DNA of 64,000 nt, taken from the NCBI GenBank assembly GCA_947095535.1, contig OX352773.1, positions 271,888,472-271,952,471 of the forward strand, written 5' to 3'. Position numbers and translations under genes: made by a program. Positions 30,890 to 41,510 of this stretch are shown here, in pieces; the first letter of the stretch is position 1, and every line of letters begins with the position of its first letter. This DNA is from Poecilobothrus nobilitatus (taxonomy: Eukaryota > Arthropoda > Insecta > Diptera > Dolichopodidae). Under the pieces are notes generated by a model that was given only the letters and a program-made list of their open reading frames with translations, had not been told where the DNA came from and did not search any database.

Positions 30890-33682
30890 TTTTATTGGGA
30901 GATAAGTATCGGGTATAATAAAATTACTCCTCCGTTTGTAACACCTCGAAATAAGCGAGCTAGATATACCTTCAAAGGTATGGATCGGATCAGAATCAAA
31001 TTCTGAGTCGATTAAGCTATGTCCGTCCGTCCGCCAGCACGCTAATTCAAAAACTAAGAAAGCTAGAATCTTGAAATTTCCACAAAATATTCTGGGAGCA
31101 ATTTGTAGGTTCCCTATTTTTTTTGGTTGAGTTCCTACCAAAACTTCGGGTAGCTCCCGAACAACTAACTTTTAGATCTCCACAATTTTTTTGAAATAGA
31201 GCCATGAAATTTTAACTGCTGATAGATTACCATAAAAATATTAATTTTATGTTAATATTAATTTTTCTGTAGCCCCACCCGTTAAGGAGCTACAGCCCCC
31301 CAACGTTTGAAAAATCTCTATATTTAAATTGTTATAACACAAGCTCTATAACGTATATCTTCAATCTGCAATTTCCAAACGATAGGTGCAATTATGAGCT
31401 TTACAAACATGTATATTATAAATATATACTTGCGTTATACGGTATCTTAATTTACTGTTATGCAAAACTGAATTATTGCAAAATCCTTTAACCCTTCTAT
31501 CTTCTAAACCGTTTAAGTTGGAAATTTTGACAGAAGTTAGATCTTTGAAAATAACTTGAACACCTGTTAAAATTTTTTTGAAGTAATACATAAAAATTAA
31601 AGCCTCAACATTATACTTTTATTTCTGTTAACATTTTTATACCCGTATGAACTATGTTCAAGGGTATAATAAATTAGCCATTACATTTGTGACACCTTAA
31701 AGGAGTCGAACTAGATATAGTGTCAAAGGTATGGATCGGCTCAGAATCGAATTCTGAGTCGATTAAGCCATGTACGTCCGTCCGTCCGCACGATAACTCA
31801 AAAAATAAAGGAGCTAGGAGGCTGAAATTTTTTTTACGTCACTTTTGAAAAATTGTTAGTTTTGCTGTTTAAATCCTACATTTTCGGTCGGCGGGTTCGA
31901 GTAGCTGCCATACAACTTCTATATTTATATATAAATAACTCAGTATCTATTCAAGCTAGGCGTCTGAAATCTTGCAAGTGATGATCAAGTTTTATGGCAA
32001 CCACTTTTGCAAAATTTGGTTGTGGTGGTGCGACGGGTTCGGGTAGCTGCCATACAACTTATCCATTTAAATGAGAATAACTCAGTGTCTATTGAAGCTA
32101 AGAACCTGAAATTTAGTAAAGAAGTGTAGAGTTATAGGCCAACAACTTTTGTAAAATTTGGTTGGTCTAGAGCAGCCGGTTCAGGCTCCTGCACCTCTTG
32201 GAACTTAATGAAGCTAAGCGTCTGAAATCTTGCAAATGACAATCAAGTTTTATGGCAACAAGTTTTGCAAAATTTGGTTGTGCTGGTGCAACAGGTTCGG
32301 GTAGCTGAAAATTACTCAGTGTCCATCCGCACGATAACTCAAAAAATAAAGGAGCTGGGAGGCTGAAATTTTTTTTACGTCACTTTTACAAAATTGTTAG
32401 TTTTGCTATTTAACTCCAGCATTTTCGGCCGCCGGGTTCGAGTAGCTGCCATACAACTTCTTTCTTTAAATGGAAATAACCCAGTGTCTATTCAATCTAG
32501 GTATCTGAAATTTTGCAAATGATGATCCAATTTTATGGGAACAACTTCTGTAAAATTTGGTTGTGATGATATGACAGGTTCGGATAGTTGTCATACAACT
32601 TCACTTTTTAAATGAAAATAACTCATTGTCTATTGAAGCTAGCTATCTGAAATTTAGTGAAAAAGTGTCGAGTTGCATGCCAAAAACTTTTGTAAAATTT
32701 GATTGGTCTAAAGCAGCCGGTTCAGGCTTCTTGTATTTCTTGGAATTTAATGAAGCTAGGCGCAATAGATTCGGGTAACTGTCATACAACTCCACAATTA
32801 ACATAAATATATCTCTATAGTTAACGTCGGTACTAAAAAATCTGAATGGTTTTAAAAGATAATCAAGTTTTATAAAAACAGGATATATTACGTTCATATG
32901 GGTATCCCAGAGTTGACACAGTCTACTCTACTGCACTCTTCCTCGTTTTTTAATAATATAGGGTTACTTTATAATTGACGAAAGGGTTACTTGATATTCT
33001 CAAATTTTCTAACAAATTTCTTTAACGAATTTTTTGCATTTTATTTTACTCGATAATTTTGAATTGTTGAGGATATAATGCGTAGTACAAAAAAATGTAA
33101 ATAAATAAACAACATAACGGTTGCTTGAAGAATTTTTATTTATATGATATTGATATACATACATACTTTATAATATCATGTTTATTTACATATCGTATAT
33201 GTCACTGATGAATGAATAAGAGTATAGATGTATATTATATAACGCCGTATTCACATACATATATGTATGTATTTTATTGTACTTATAAGAAATTATATTC
33301 TATGAATGGAAATATGTTTAAAGAAATATTGCAATGTATGGCGATATACTTATAGCAATATAAATATACTATGTGCGCATTAATATAATATAATATTTAA
33401 AATTATATTTACTACTTTTTACTAAGTAAATTTAATATACATTTACCGCTTAGTATTAAATGGTACTATAGAATATTTGAAAAAGTTTTGGATTGACAAT
33501 TGTTATGTGGAAGGTTAGAATCTACTTTAATGTTTAAAAATATAGTTTGAATATATGTAAAACCCATGGTTCTAGAAATTATAAAATTCACCCAAATTAT
33601 TTTAAAATACTAAAATAATTAACGGTTCGTACGGTTATCTAAGAGTTGACAAAGGCAACTGTATTCTTTCTCGTTTTTCATA
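30890..33682 (-). mobile_element. H2 element, near complete, interrupted by H3
   Basis: Minus-strand head near 33680 (ACGAGAAAGAATACAGTTGC, TTTGTCAACTCTTAGAT, ACCGTACGAACCG). It runs down to 32956, is interrupted by H3, resumes at 31637 (GTTAACAGAAATAAAAGTAT) and continues to GGAGTAATTTTATTATACCC near 30915. Compared with the copy at 37755-40692, no bases seem lost at the H3 junction except A/T runs. The right end lacks the final GGGTATAA. GTCC run at 31022-31034. Non-coding. Confidence 0.78.
31638..32955 (-). mobile_element. H3 element, complete, nested inside H2
   Basis: Minus-strand start at 32955: CGAGGAAGAGTGCAGTAGAG, small stem AGAGT...ACTCT, GGATACCCATATGAACG. The middle is a tandem repeat with 142-bp spacing (GGTTCG/GGTTCA words at 31894, 32036, 32178, 32294, 32435, 32578, 32719; one unit is short). 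Then comes a GGAC/GTCC run (31778-31790) and the end TTATTATACCC...GGGTATAAAA at 31640-31672. The host H2 element reads across it (see 30890-33682), so these ends are likely true. It encodes no protein. Confidence 0.8.
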
Positions 33683-34030
33683 GTTTCAATAATTGTTTTA
33701 AACTATTAGATGTATAAATTTCAAAATAAAATTATATTAAATTATATATAAATTCAAACAATATATATATGTACTTGAAGTAAATAAAACTGCATTTTAA
33801 GATTGAAAAAGTACTAGAAGTCAGTCATAAATTACATATTCATTTGTATTGAAAAATTTAAATATATTATTATATACAGGTCATAACTCAAAAGTTATGT
33901 TTAGTGTGGCAACAAAATTTACTAATTTAACCACCTACATATAAATACACTTTTCAACAATATTATTATTTAAGTAATTTAGGAATATTTTAATTATTAA
34001 AAATATGGATTTAATTTATTAATGTTCATG
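33683..34030. other. Spacer downstream of NDUFV1, no gene seen
   Basis: AT-rich, lies 3' of the NDUFV1 gene on its strand and may include its 3' flank. No further feature. Confidence 0.5.
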
Positions 34031-34036
34031 TTTATT
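34031..34036 (-). promoter_or_regulatory. Candidate polyadenylation signal of NDUFV1
   Basis: AATAAA on the minus strand, about 22 bases past the stop codon. Position is reasonable for a short 3' UTR. AT-rich sequence makes chance matches common, hence moderate confidence. Confidence 0.5.
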
Positions 34037-34057
34037 TTAGTTTACATTTAGTGTTTT

Positions 34058-35569
34058 TTATGTACATTTTACATTCATTTCCATCCGTTTTTCTAACTCA
34101 TTTCTAAAATGTCGAATTAGTCCTTGTATAGGCCATGCTGCACCATCACCTAAAGCACATATAGTATGGCCCTCAACTTGCTTAGAAATCTCCCACAACA
34201 TAGTAATCTCCTCCGGTTTTCCATTTCCATCAACAAATCTTGACATAATTTTCGAAATCCATGAAAGACCTTCTCGACATGGTGTACATTGACCACAACT
34301 TTCGTGTTTATAAAACATGCTAAGACGCCAAATTGCTTTAATAATATCAGTACTTTTATCCATAACAATAACTGCAGCAGTTCCTAAAGATGTCTGTGCT
34401 GCTACCAGTGAATCATAATCCATTAAAACATCCTCACATACTGCTTTAGGAATAATTGGTGTAGATGAGCCGCCTGGAATTATTCCTAATAAGTTATCCC
34501 AACCACCGCGTACATCACCACAATGTCTTTGAATTAATTCTTTTAGTGGCATGGACATTTCTTCTTCGACAGTACATGGATTATTTACATGTCCAGAAAT
34601 GTTAAATAACTTTGTTCCTGAATTTCGGGTTCTCCCAAAACTAGCGAACCAATTACCACCACGTCTACATATTGTTGGTGCGACAGAAACTGTTTCTACA
34701 TTTGTAACAGTAGTTGGACAGCCAAATAATCCAACATCAGCTGGAAACGGAGGTTTTAAACGAGGCTTACCTTGTTTACCTTCAATAGATTCAATTAAAG
34801 CTGTTTCCTCGCCGCAAATGTAAGCCCCTGCCCCTCTTTGCACGAATATATTGAACTCATAACCAGAATCACAAGCATTTTTACCAACCAAACCAGTTTG
34901 GTACGCTTCAGCTATAGCCATTTGTAAGTTCGAGGCTTCGTTGAAAAATTCACCACGAATGTAAATGAAAGCGGCACATGCCCCCATAGCACTTCCGGCA
35001 ATTAAGCAACCTTCTATCAATTTGTGTGGATCATGACGAATAATTTCGCGATCTTTGCATGTTCCAGGTTCACCTTCATCAGCATTTATAACTAAATATT
35101 TAGGTCTTCCATCAGGTGGCTTTAACATAAAAGACCATTTCATACCAGATGGAAATCCTGCACCGCCACGACCACGCAAACCAGATGTTTTTATTTCGTT
35201 TATAATCCACTCAGGACCTTTTAAAATAATTTCTCGAGTTTTGTACCAATCACCTCTTTGTATAGCTCCTTTTAACCTCCAATCGTGTTGACCATATAAA
35301 TTTGTAAAAATTCGATCTTGATCTGCTAACGGGCCAAACTTTGTTTTGGTTTGGGGTGGTGGGGTACCAGGTGGTGGAGGTGGTATTTGTGGTGGTGGTG
35401 GTGGTGGCGTTGAAGAAGTTGGTGATGATGATTTTCGTTGAGATGTTGAACAAGAATCTCCTTTGGCCTTATCAGTACCATAACAACGATAATATGCTGG
35501 TGCATTTATAAAACGAATGAAAATAGTTTTGTATTTAATTATATTATTTAAAAATACTTTTGAAATCAT
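34058..35569 (-). CDS. NDUFV1: NADH dehydrogenase (ubiquinone) flavoprotein 1, mitochondrial (complex I 51-kDa subunit)
   Basis: Oxidises NADH with FMN and passes electrons to iron-sulfur centre N3 in the matrix arm of respiratory complex I. 503 codons, one uninterrupted frame. Residues 1-34 are basic and hydroxylated ([15 protein letters not shown]), a likely mitochondrial presequence. Residues 41-75 are a Ser/Thr- then Pro-rich stretch. From [13 protein letters not shown] (75) the fold is standard: [13 protein letters not shown] (133-145, nucleotide/FMN loop), [14 protein letters not shown] (162-175), [16 protein letters not shown] (247-261), and cluster ligands Cys425, Cys428, Cys431 (ESCGQCTPC) and Cys471 (HTICALGDG), spaced as in the family. 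About 40 residues longer than mammalian forms, nearly all at the N-terminus. Ser192 replaces the usual Arg in GRAMGA, and WRLSMF (414-419) departs from the usual ARLIxF. No introns, so it could be the main gene, an intron-free form or an expressed retrocopy. Start chosen because it gives the presequence. Confidence 0.96.
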   Translation of the reverse strand: MISKVFLNNIIKYKTIFIRFINAPAYYRCYGTDKAKGDSCSTSQRKSSSPTSSTPPPPPPQIPPPPPGTPPPQTKTKFGPLADQDRIFTNLYGQHDWRLKGAIQRGDWYKTREIILKGPEWIINEIKTSGLRGRGGAGFPSGMKWSFMLKPPDGRPKYLVINADEGEPGTCKDREIIRHDPHKLIEGCLIAGSAMGACAAFIYIRGEFFNEASNLQMAIAEAYQTGLVGKNACDSGYEFNIFVQRGAGAYICGEETALIESIEGKQGKPRLKPPFPADVGLFGCPTTVTNVETVSVAPTICRRGGNWFASFGRTRNSGTKLFNISGHVNNPCTVEEEMSMPLKELIQRHCGDVRGGWDNLLGIIPGGSSTPIIPKAVCEDVLMDYDSLVAAQTSLGTAAVIVMDKSTDIIKAIWRLSMFYKHESCGQCTPCREGLSWISKIMSRFVDGNGKPEEITMLWEISKQVEGHTICALGDGAAWPIQGLIRHFRNELEKRMEMNVKCT

Positions 35570-35747
35570 ATTTGACGTAAAATTGTTTGTTTAAAAACTG
35601 AATTAATTTTTTTTTTTAAACATTTAAGCTTTTAAGTAGTAAAATTTAAAAAAAAAAATGAATAAAAGACGGAAAATTATGTATGTATCTACCTATTTTA
35701 ATTTTTTTATAAACACATATGTACATAGTTTACTTTAGAAACTAAAC
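35570..35747. other. NDUFV1 5' flank
   Basis: AT-rich sequence immediately upstream of the NDUFV1 start on its strand. I see no firm TATA box or initiator. Confidence 0.3.
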
Positions 35748-36025
35748 AAATATTTTTGGGGCCTGCCCAGTCTAGTGGTTAAGCATGACCGAGGGAGTGC
35801 AGGTTCAAATCCTGAACAGATAGCTAGTTTTTTTCGATTGAAAACAAATCCCCCTTGATACCAAATATAGTGTAATATATAATATAAACCAAATAAATAA
35901 TATTAGTGTATAATTTAATAATAATATTCGACCTGTAATGGCTTTAGTAGCCGATGGTCTTGTAATATTGCAATATCCTATGTGATTTGCAATATTAATA
36001 TAAATAAATAAATAAATATTTTTGG
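35748..36025 (+). mobile_element. SINE3 (tRNA-derived) with perfect target duplication
   Basis: The SINE spans 35760-36013. Its head GGGCCTGCCCAGTCTAGTGG carries an A box (GTCTAGTGGTTAAG) and a B box (AGGTTCAAATCCT, near 35802), with most of the anticodon arm missing. The body of about 180 bases contains TAATGGCTTTAGTAGCCGAT and it ends in (AAAT)n. A perfect 12-bp target duplication AAATATTTTTGG lies at 35748-35759 and 36014-36025. It sits about 180 bp upstream of the NDUFV1 start, in the likely promoter flank. Confidence 0.93.
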
Positions 36026-36169
36026 TTTAAAAAACGAATGCAACATATTTTGCGATGCCCGGTATTTTGTTGGTTTTATGAAATAAAAATTATTAACTTT
36101 TGTTTTTACGTTAAATTAATTTAATTTACATATTTAAATTAGTAATACATTTTCACTGATGTTACTATA

Positions 36170-36400
36170 GTATTATGTATGTATGTATACATAAGGTAGG
36201 TGTTGTTTTCATACTAAAAATTTGTACCCGAGATTTTGGCAAATATGCACTACTCCGGTGCGTGATGTCTGTGTGTGTGTGTGGACCTGTGTGTGGATGC
36301 GTGTATGTGTGAGTTTGTCTGTGGGCACGTATACAGCCTAAACGATTGAGCAAGATTTTTTGAAATTTCATATTTAAGGTTTTGAAGCAATTCCGACAAG
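36170..36400 (+). repeat. Repeat F, GT-rich, copy 1
   Basis: Shares with 36764-36960: GTAGGT...TTGTTTTC, AAATTTGTAC, ATTTTGGCAAA, ATGCACTACTCC, a GT/TG-rich run, then TCTGTGGGCACGT and ACAGCCTAAA. Non-coding; chance frames of H/T-rich residues come from the GT run. Confidence 0.8.
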
Positions 36401-36480
36401 CGGAGTTAGTAGTTTACTAGTACCATTTTTAAGTTCTTTACGAATATTTCGTAACAGATAAATATTATGAGAAAATTTAT

Positions 36481-36735
36481 TATGATGAACACTTTTTGAT
36501 CCGACTAGCTTTAACTTTTATTTAATTTTTTTCTAAATTCATATTAAATTTCCAAATTTCATATATTATAGCACGCTATATGAATTCATATTAATTATTA
36601 ATAATTTATTATGATGAACACTTTTTGTTCCGACTAGCTTTAATTTTTATTTAATTTTTTTCTAAATTCATATTAAATTTCTAAATTTCATATATTATAA
36701 CACGCCATATGAATTTACATACATACATACATATT
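36481..36735. repeat. 129-bp tandem duplication
   Basis: TATGATGAACACTTTTTG occurs at 36481 and 36610, and the next 110 bases (CCGACTAGCTTTAA...) repeat with few differences. It lies between the two copies of repeat F. Confidence 0.9.
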
Positions 36736-36763
36736 TGAAGAAATTTTTAGCAACCGCATACAA

Positions 36764-36960
36764 TTATATATAAAGTAGGTATTGTTTTCGCCCAAAAATT
36801 TGTACTCGAAATTTTGGCAAAAATGCACTACTCCAGTGCGAGTGTGTGTGTTTGTCTCTCTGTGTGTGTGTGTATGTATGTCTGTGGGCACGTGTACAGC
36901 CTAAAGAACTGAGCGGAATTTTTGAAAACTGATTTTTTTTTGCATTTGAAATCGCTTTCA
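36764..36960 (+). repeat. Repeat F, GT-rich, copy 2
   Basis: Second copy of the GT-rich repeat, in the same orientation as 36170-36400, with GTGTGTGTGTGTATGTATG near 36861. Confidence 0.8.
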
Positions 36961-37754
36961 AAACATTCATATTTAAACAAAAGTTGTGTATACTCATTTT
37001 GAAGTTTTCAAATTGAGTAAATATGCGAGAGAAAATTTTGAGTACTCAATTTGTTCAAGAGAAATAAAATCAAAACATAGAATATAGTGTACTCATTAGC
37101 AAACTGTATTCAAAACAAAACCATTTGATTCATTTGATTTATACAGTGAGTACACTGAATATTTTCTTCTTTGTATATGTAGAGTAATGCGTAACGTGAT
37201 AATAATAATATAAGTATGTATATATTATACATGGGAATGAAAATAATACTTTACATACATTCCATATATAATAAATTCCTTACAAGTAATTAATAGAAGA
37301 TAAATTAGGAAAAAGTAAAAATTAAAGAGAACAATATTTGGAGATAAAAATTGTTTTATATTTTATTTTTCATTTTGTTGTTTTCTGTTTTTGTCTTTTA
37401 AATCTTTAATACCCCTTTTTTTTGTAAAAGCATTATTGGTGATAATGAGCAAATTTATAATAACAAAGTATTTTATTACCTATATGTATATATTTATCTA
37501 GTGTTAATTTTAAAAGTTCAATTAAATTATTTTTAATACAATATATTATATTCTATATCATAATATAAAATTTTTTCAGCATGTAAAATTTAAAATAATG
37601 TGGATAACTCACAAAAGAAACATTAACTAAAATCATTTTGAATGGAAAAAAGCAACACATTTCGGAACATCAACAACTCTATACATGAGCATTATGCTAT
37701 ACAACAAAATAAATATTCAATTTAAATCATTGGACACACTGAAGCTAAAACAAA
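36961..37754. other. Intergenic, no gene seen
   Basis: AT-rich spacer without a recognised feature. Confidence 0.5.
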
Positions 37755-38478
37755 AACGAGGAAGAATACAGTTGTCTTTGTCAACTCTTAGATACCCGTA
37801 CGAACTGTTAGTATGTTCACAGCCTGTCACTCTGCTTACAATATTATTTTTTTAATATTTTAGTATTTTAAAATAATTTGGATGAATTTTATAATTTCTA
37901 GAACTATGGGTTGTACATATATTCAAACTATATGTTTATATGTACATTCTTCAAAAGCAGATTCTAACCTTTCACATAACGATTATCAATCCAAAACTTT
38001 TTCAAATATTATATAGTACCATTTAATACTAAGCGGTAAATGTATATTAAATTTACTTAGTACAAGATAGTAAATCATAATATTTAATCTGTAAATGACA
38101 GACATTTAAAACCATTTTACTCAATGATTTACCAACCAACTTTCATTTTTTTCTTTTTAAATGATAAATATTCAGTATAGCCATCTTACAAAATTAATAT
38201 TTTTCCAAAATTTTCTAATTTTCATTAATAATTTTCCATTTTTATAAAAAACCCATGTAAAGTATATACATATGTATCATATAATATGTATAATCTATAC
38301 CTATAATATACATATTCAAAAACGACGCTCTTTTATTCCGTTGAATTTTAAATTTTGTTTTGTTGTTTTTGCTTTTTGTTTTTTTTCTAAAAACATAAAA
38401 AAAATTTTAAAATATATTTTGCATGGTGGGAAATAGAAATTTCACAATAAAATTGAATATAAACGTCAAAACTTCAGT

Positions 38479-38555
38479 GGGGAGTTTGGTGCAGTGGTAG
38501 AGTGGCCGCTTCTTAAACTTGAGAAGTGTTTAGTTCACAAGTTCGATTCTATTCT
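38479..38555 (+). other. tRNA-like sequence, class II form (Leu-UAA-like), array unit 1
   Basis: A box TGGTGCAGTGGTAGAGTGG; anticodon-like arm CTTCT...AGAAG with TAA in the loop; a variable arm GTG...CAC; B box AAGTTCGATTCTA. The acceptor and T stems do not pair well, so it is a tRNA pseudogene or the promoter of a SINE-like unit, not a working tRNA. A T run follows from 38560. Confidence 0.5.
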
Positions 38556-38974
38556 ATTTTTTTTTTTTTTTTTATTTCTAATATTTTATATGAAATAAAT
38601 TCTTACATATCATAATATTTAATCTGTAAATGACAGACATTTAAAACCATTTTACTCAATGATTTACCAACCAACTTTCATTTTTTTCTTTTTAAATGAT
38701 AAATATTCAGTATAGCCATCTTACAAAATTAATATTTTTCCAAAATTTTCTAATTTTCCATTTTTATAAAAAACCCATGTAAAGTATATACATATGTATC
38801 ATATAATATGTATAATCTATACCTATATTATACATTTTTAAAAAAGACGGTCTTTGATACCGTTAAATTTTTGTTTTATTTTTCTTTTCGATTAAAAATT
38901 TTAAAATATTGGTTGTATGGTAGGAGTAGGAATTTCACAATATAACTGAATATAAAGATTAAAATTTTAGTTTA

Positions 38975-39050
38975 GTGTTTAGTACAGTGGTAGAGTGTGG
39001 GGTTATTAATAGTTGCTTTTTGATTTTGCAAGTTCGATTCAGTTCTGTTT
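38975..39050 (+). other. tRNA-like sequence, array unit 2, degenerate
   Basis: Same place in the second unit. TACAGTGGTAGAGTGTGG and CAAGTTCGATTCAG keep the A- and B-box words, while the anticodon arm is lost. A T run follows from 39050. Confidence 0.45.
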
Positions 39051-40794
39051 TTTTTTTGTTTTTTTTTTATATATTTTAAACGAAATAAATTCTTACATAT
39101 CATAATATCATCATAATATTTAATCTGTATTAATAGATATTTAAAACCCTTTTACTCAATGATTTATCATCTTAGGCTTCTTATAATATATACATATACA
39201 ATAGGTATATATTGAGTTTCCAATACTCAATAAATCAAGGGCAACTTCTAAAAGATAATAATAATCGTGTTTTTACAAAAAATATTATTTACAAAGAAAT
39301 TTTAAATTCATAAAGGCTTTAATTATTGAAAATTGTATTTTTACATTTTAAATAAAATCATAAAGAAACTATACAGTATATATTGTATTGTAATTGCTAA
39401 TTAAAACACCTCGAATTTCGAGGGGCGGGCGAATACTAGTATAATTTTAAATATTATATTATATTATATTTAAATATTCCATTGACAGAATAATTTCTTA
39501 TAAGTAAAATAAAATACATATATGTATGTAAATACGGCGCTATATAATATACATATATACTCTTATCATTCATTCACTAGTGACATATACGATATGTAAA
39601 TAAACATGATATTATATAAGTATGTATATATATCAATATCATATAAATACAAATTCTTCAAGCAACCGTTATGTTGTTTATTTATTTACATTTTTTTGTA
39701 CTACGCATTATATCCTCAACAATTTCAAATTATCGAGTAAAACAAATGCAAAAAATTTGTTGAAGAAATTTGTTAGAAAATTTGAAAAAATCAAGTAACA
39801 CTTTCGTCAATTATAAAGTAACCCTACATTATTAAAAAAAGTTGTTAACAGAAATAAGATTATAATGTTGAAGCTTTAATTTTTGTGTATTACTTCAAAA
39901 AAATTTGAACAGGTGTTCAAGTTACAGGTGTTTAAAAATAGGAAATTTTCAGTTTTTGACCCCTTACAGCTCCTAAACGGAGGTGATACAGAAAAAATTT
40001 CTGAAATGACTCATACTTATTTTCAAAGATCTAACTTCTGTCAAAATTTCAAGTTTCCAACTTAAACCGTTTAGAAGATAGAAGGGTTAAAGGATTTTGC
40101 AAAATTTGAGTTTCGCATAACGGTAAATTAAGACACCGTATGCCACAAATATATATTTATTGTATATATATTTTAAAGCTAATACAAGTAGTAATCGTTT
40201 GGCGTTTTCAAAATGAAGATATAACTTTACAACTTGTGCTATAACAATTTAAATATAGAGCTTTTTTGAACCTTTGGGGAGCTGTAGCTCTGTAACGGGT
40301 GGGGCTACAAAAAAAAGTTATTAAAAATAAAATTAATATTTTTATGAGATCTATCAGTAGTTAATTTCATAGCTCTATTTCAAAAAAAATGTGGGGATCT
40401 AAAAGTTAGGTGTTCGAGAGCTACCCTAAGGCTTGATCCAAACTCAACCAAAAAAAATAGGGAACCTACAAATTACTCCCAGAATATTTTGTGTAAATTT
40501 GAAGATTCCAGCTTTCTTAGTTTTTGAAGTAGCGTGCTGACGGACGGACGGACGGACGGACATGGCTCAAAAGTCTTAGAATTTTTTTCTGATCCGATCC
40601 ATACCTTTGAAGGTATATCTAGCTCGATTATTTCGAGGTGTTACAAACGGAGGAGTAATTTTATTATACCCGATCCTATCGTACGGGTATAATTATCCAA
40701 TAATTACTGTAATAATTGAATTAAGTAAAATTAATTTAATTTTGATTTTATAACCAGTTTTTTGCTTCCTCTTTCTTTTTTTCAATTCACTTCT

Positions 40795-41110
40795 TGTTTG
40801 TTATTATTAATTCTTAATGGTGCTTTGTTTAGAAGCGCTTCTGAATAGTCTCAATTCTACCAATATCAATGCTACAATATGGAGACCACATTTGACATGC
40901 ATACTCTAGTATCGGTCTCACATAAGTCATAAAGTAGTTTCGATAGGTGAGGATCCCAAAACTCACCCGCCCAGTGTTTAATGACACCCAAGGCTCAATT
41001 AGCCTTGGTAATTATAGACTCATAGTGAGCCTTGAAATTAAGTAGCTGGTCAAAAACAATACCCAAATCGCGTACAGTGTCAGGTTTGCAAAGTATAGTC
41101 CCATTTATAT
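40795..41110 (-). pseudogene. LINE RT C-terminal fragment (jockey-like)
   Basis: Minus-strand reading from 41110: GTILCKPDTVRDLGIVFD, LLNFKAHYESIITKAN, ALGVIKHWAGEFWDPHLSK, then, after a frame change, VRPILEYACQMWSPYC and IGRIETIQKRF-type residues (40920-40820). These are the conserved post-RT thumb motifs also seen in LINE-J1 and in the 42.7-44.7 kb LINE. Everything upstream of these is absent. RepA fragment follows on its right. Confidence 0.78.
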
Positions 41111-41510
41111 TTTAGATATAGGAACTTGAAATTTTGAGACAAGAAAAAACTTTTAGAATTAGTATAAGTTTCCTCAGAAAATGTTTTTGTGCCACCTGCT
41201 AGTTAAGAGCAATTAGGGCTAAAAAATTTAAAATTTGTTATTTTAGGCACGTGTAATTTAGGCACCTATTTTACCTTCAGGTACAAATTTTTTCTTCGGC
41301 AAGACATAAAAGCTTGAAGAATATATTTTTACGTGTGTTACATGTGACTTACAGCCCCTCTAAATTGTATAAAAGTCCTATTTTCACATTTTTTCTTATT
41401 ATATGAAATTTTAAAATTTTCGTGGAAGTCACAATTCTAAACAGTTTGTATTATTTTTTGGAAATGGGTGCTTTAAAAAACCTGGTTGGTTTACATTTTG
41501 CCACATTTCT
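41111..41510 (+). repeat. RepA right-half fragment
   Basis: Matches 12650-13050 in the same orientation: TAGGAACTTGAAATTTTGAG, CTTTTAGAATTAGTATAAGT, ATTTTCACATTTTTTCTTAT, TTTTTGGAAATGGGTGC, GGTTGGTTTACATTTTGCC. Confidence 0.85.

Larger units (their letters stand above)
38076..39150 (+). repeat. 535/501-bp tandem array, 2 full units and part of a third
   Basis: CATAATATTTAATCTG begins units at 38076 and 38611, and CATAATATTTAATCTG returns at 39112. Each unit has TGACAGACATTTAAAACC (absent in part from the third), ACCAACTTTCATTTTTTTC, AACCCATGTAAAGTATATAC and a tRNA-like segment near its end. Units 1 and 2 are close in their first half and diverged in their second half. Confidence 0.88.
37755..40692 (+). 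mobile_element. H2 element, complete at both ends, interrupted by a tandem array
   Basis: Head at 37755 (ACGAGGAAGAATACAGTTGT, TTTGTCAACTCTTAGATACC, CGTACGAACTG). It is interrupted from about 38076 to about 39440, then resumes (CATTGACAGAATAATTTC near 39480, CAAGCAACCGTTATGTTG near 39659). Next comes the module shared with RepA (AGGTGTTTAAAAATAGGAAA near 39926, CGCATAACGGTAAATTAAG near 40114). A GGAC run is at 40543-40560, followed by the end TTATTATACCCGATCC...TACGGGTATAAT at 40666-40692. This gives the best view of H2: about 1.57 kb without the insert. No protein is encoded. Confidence 0.8.

Noticed and set aside
34150..35453. Open frames on the plus strand and in other minus frames within NDUFV1
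   Set aside because: They are shadows of the NDUFV1 reading frame.
36165..36997. His/Thr-rich open frames on the minus strand
   Set aside because: Produced by the GT/TG run of repeat F; low-complexity translation only.
38076..39150. CRISPR-like array
   Set aside because: Units are about 500 bp with only two and a fraction copies, and the genome is eukaryotic. There are no short repeats with unique spacers.
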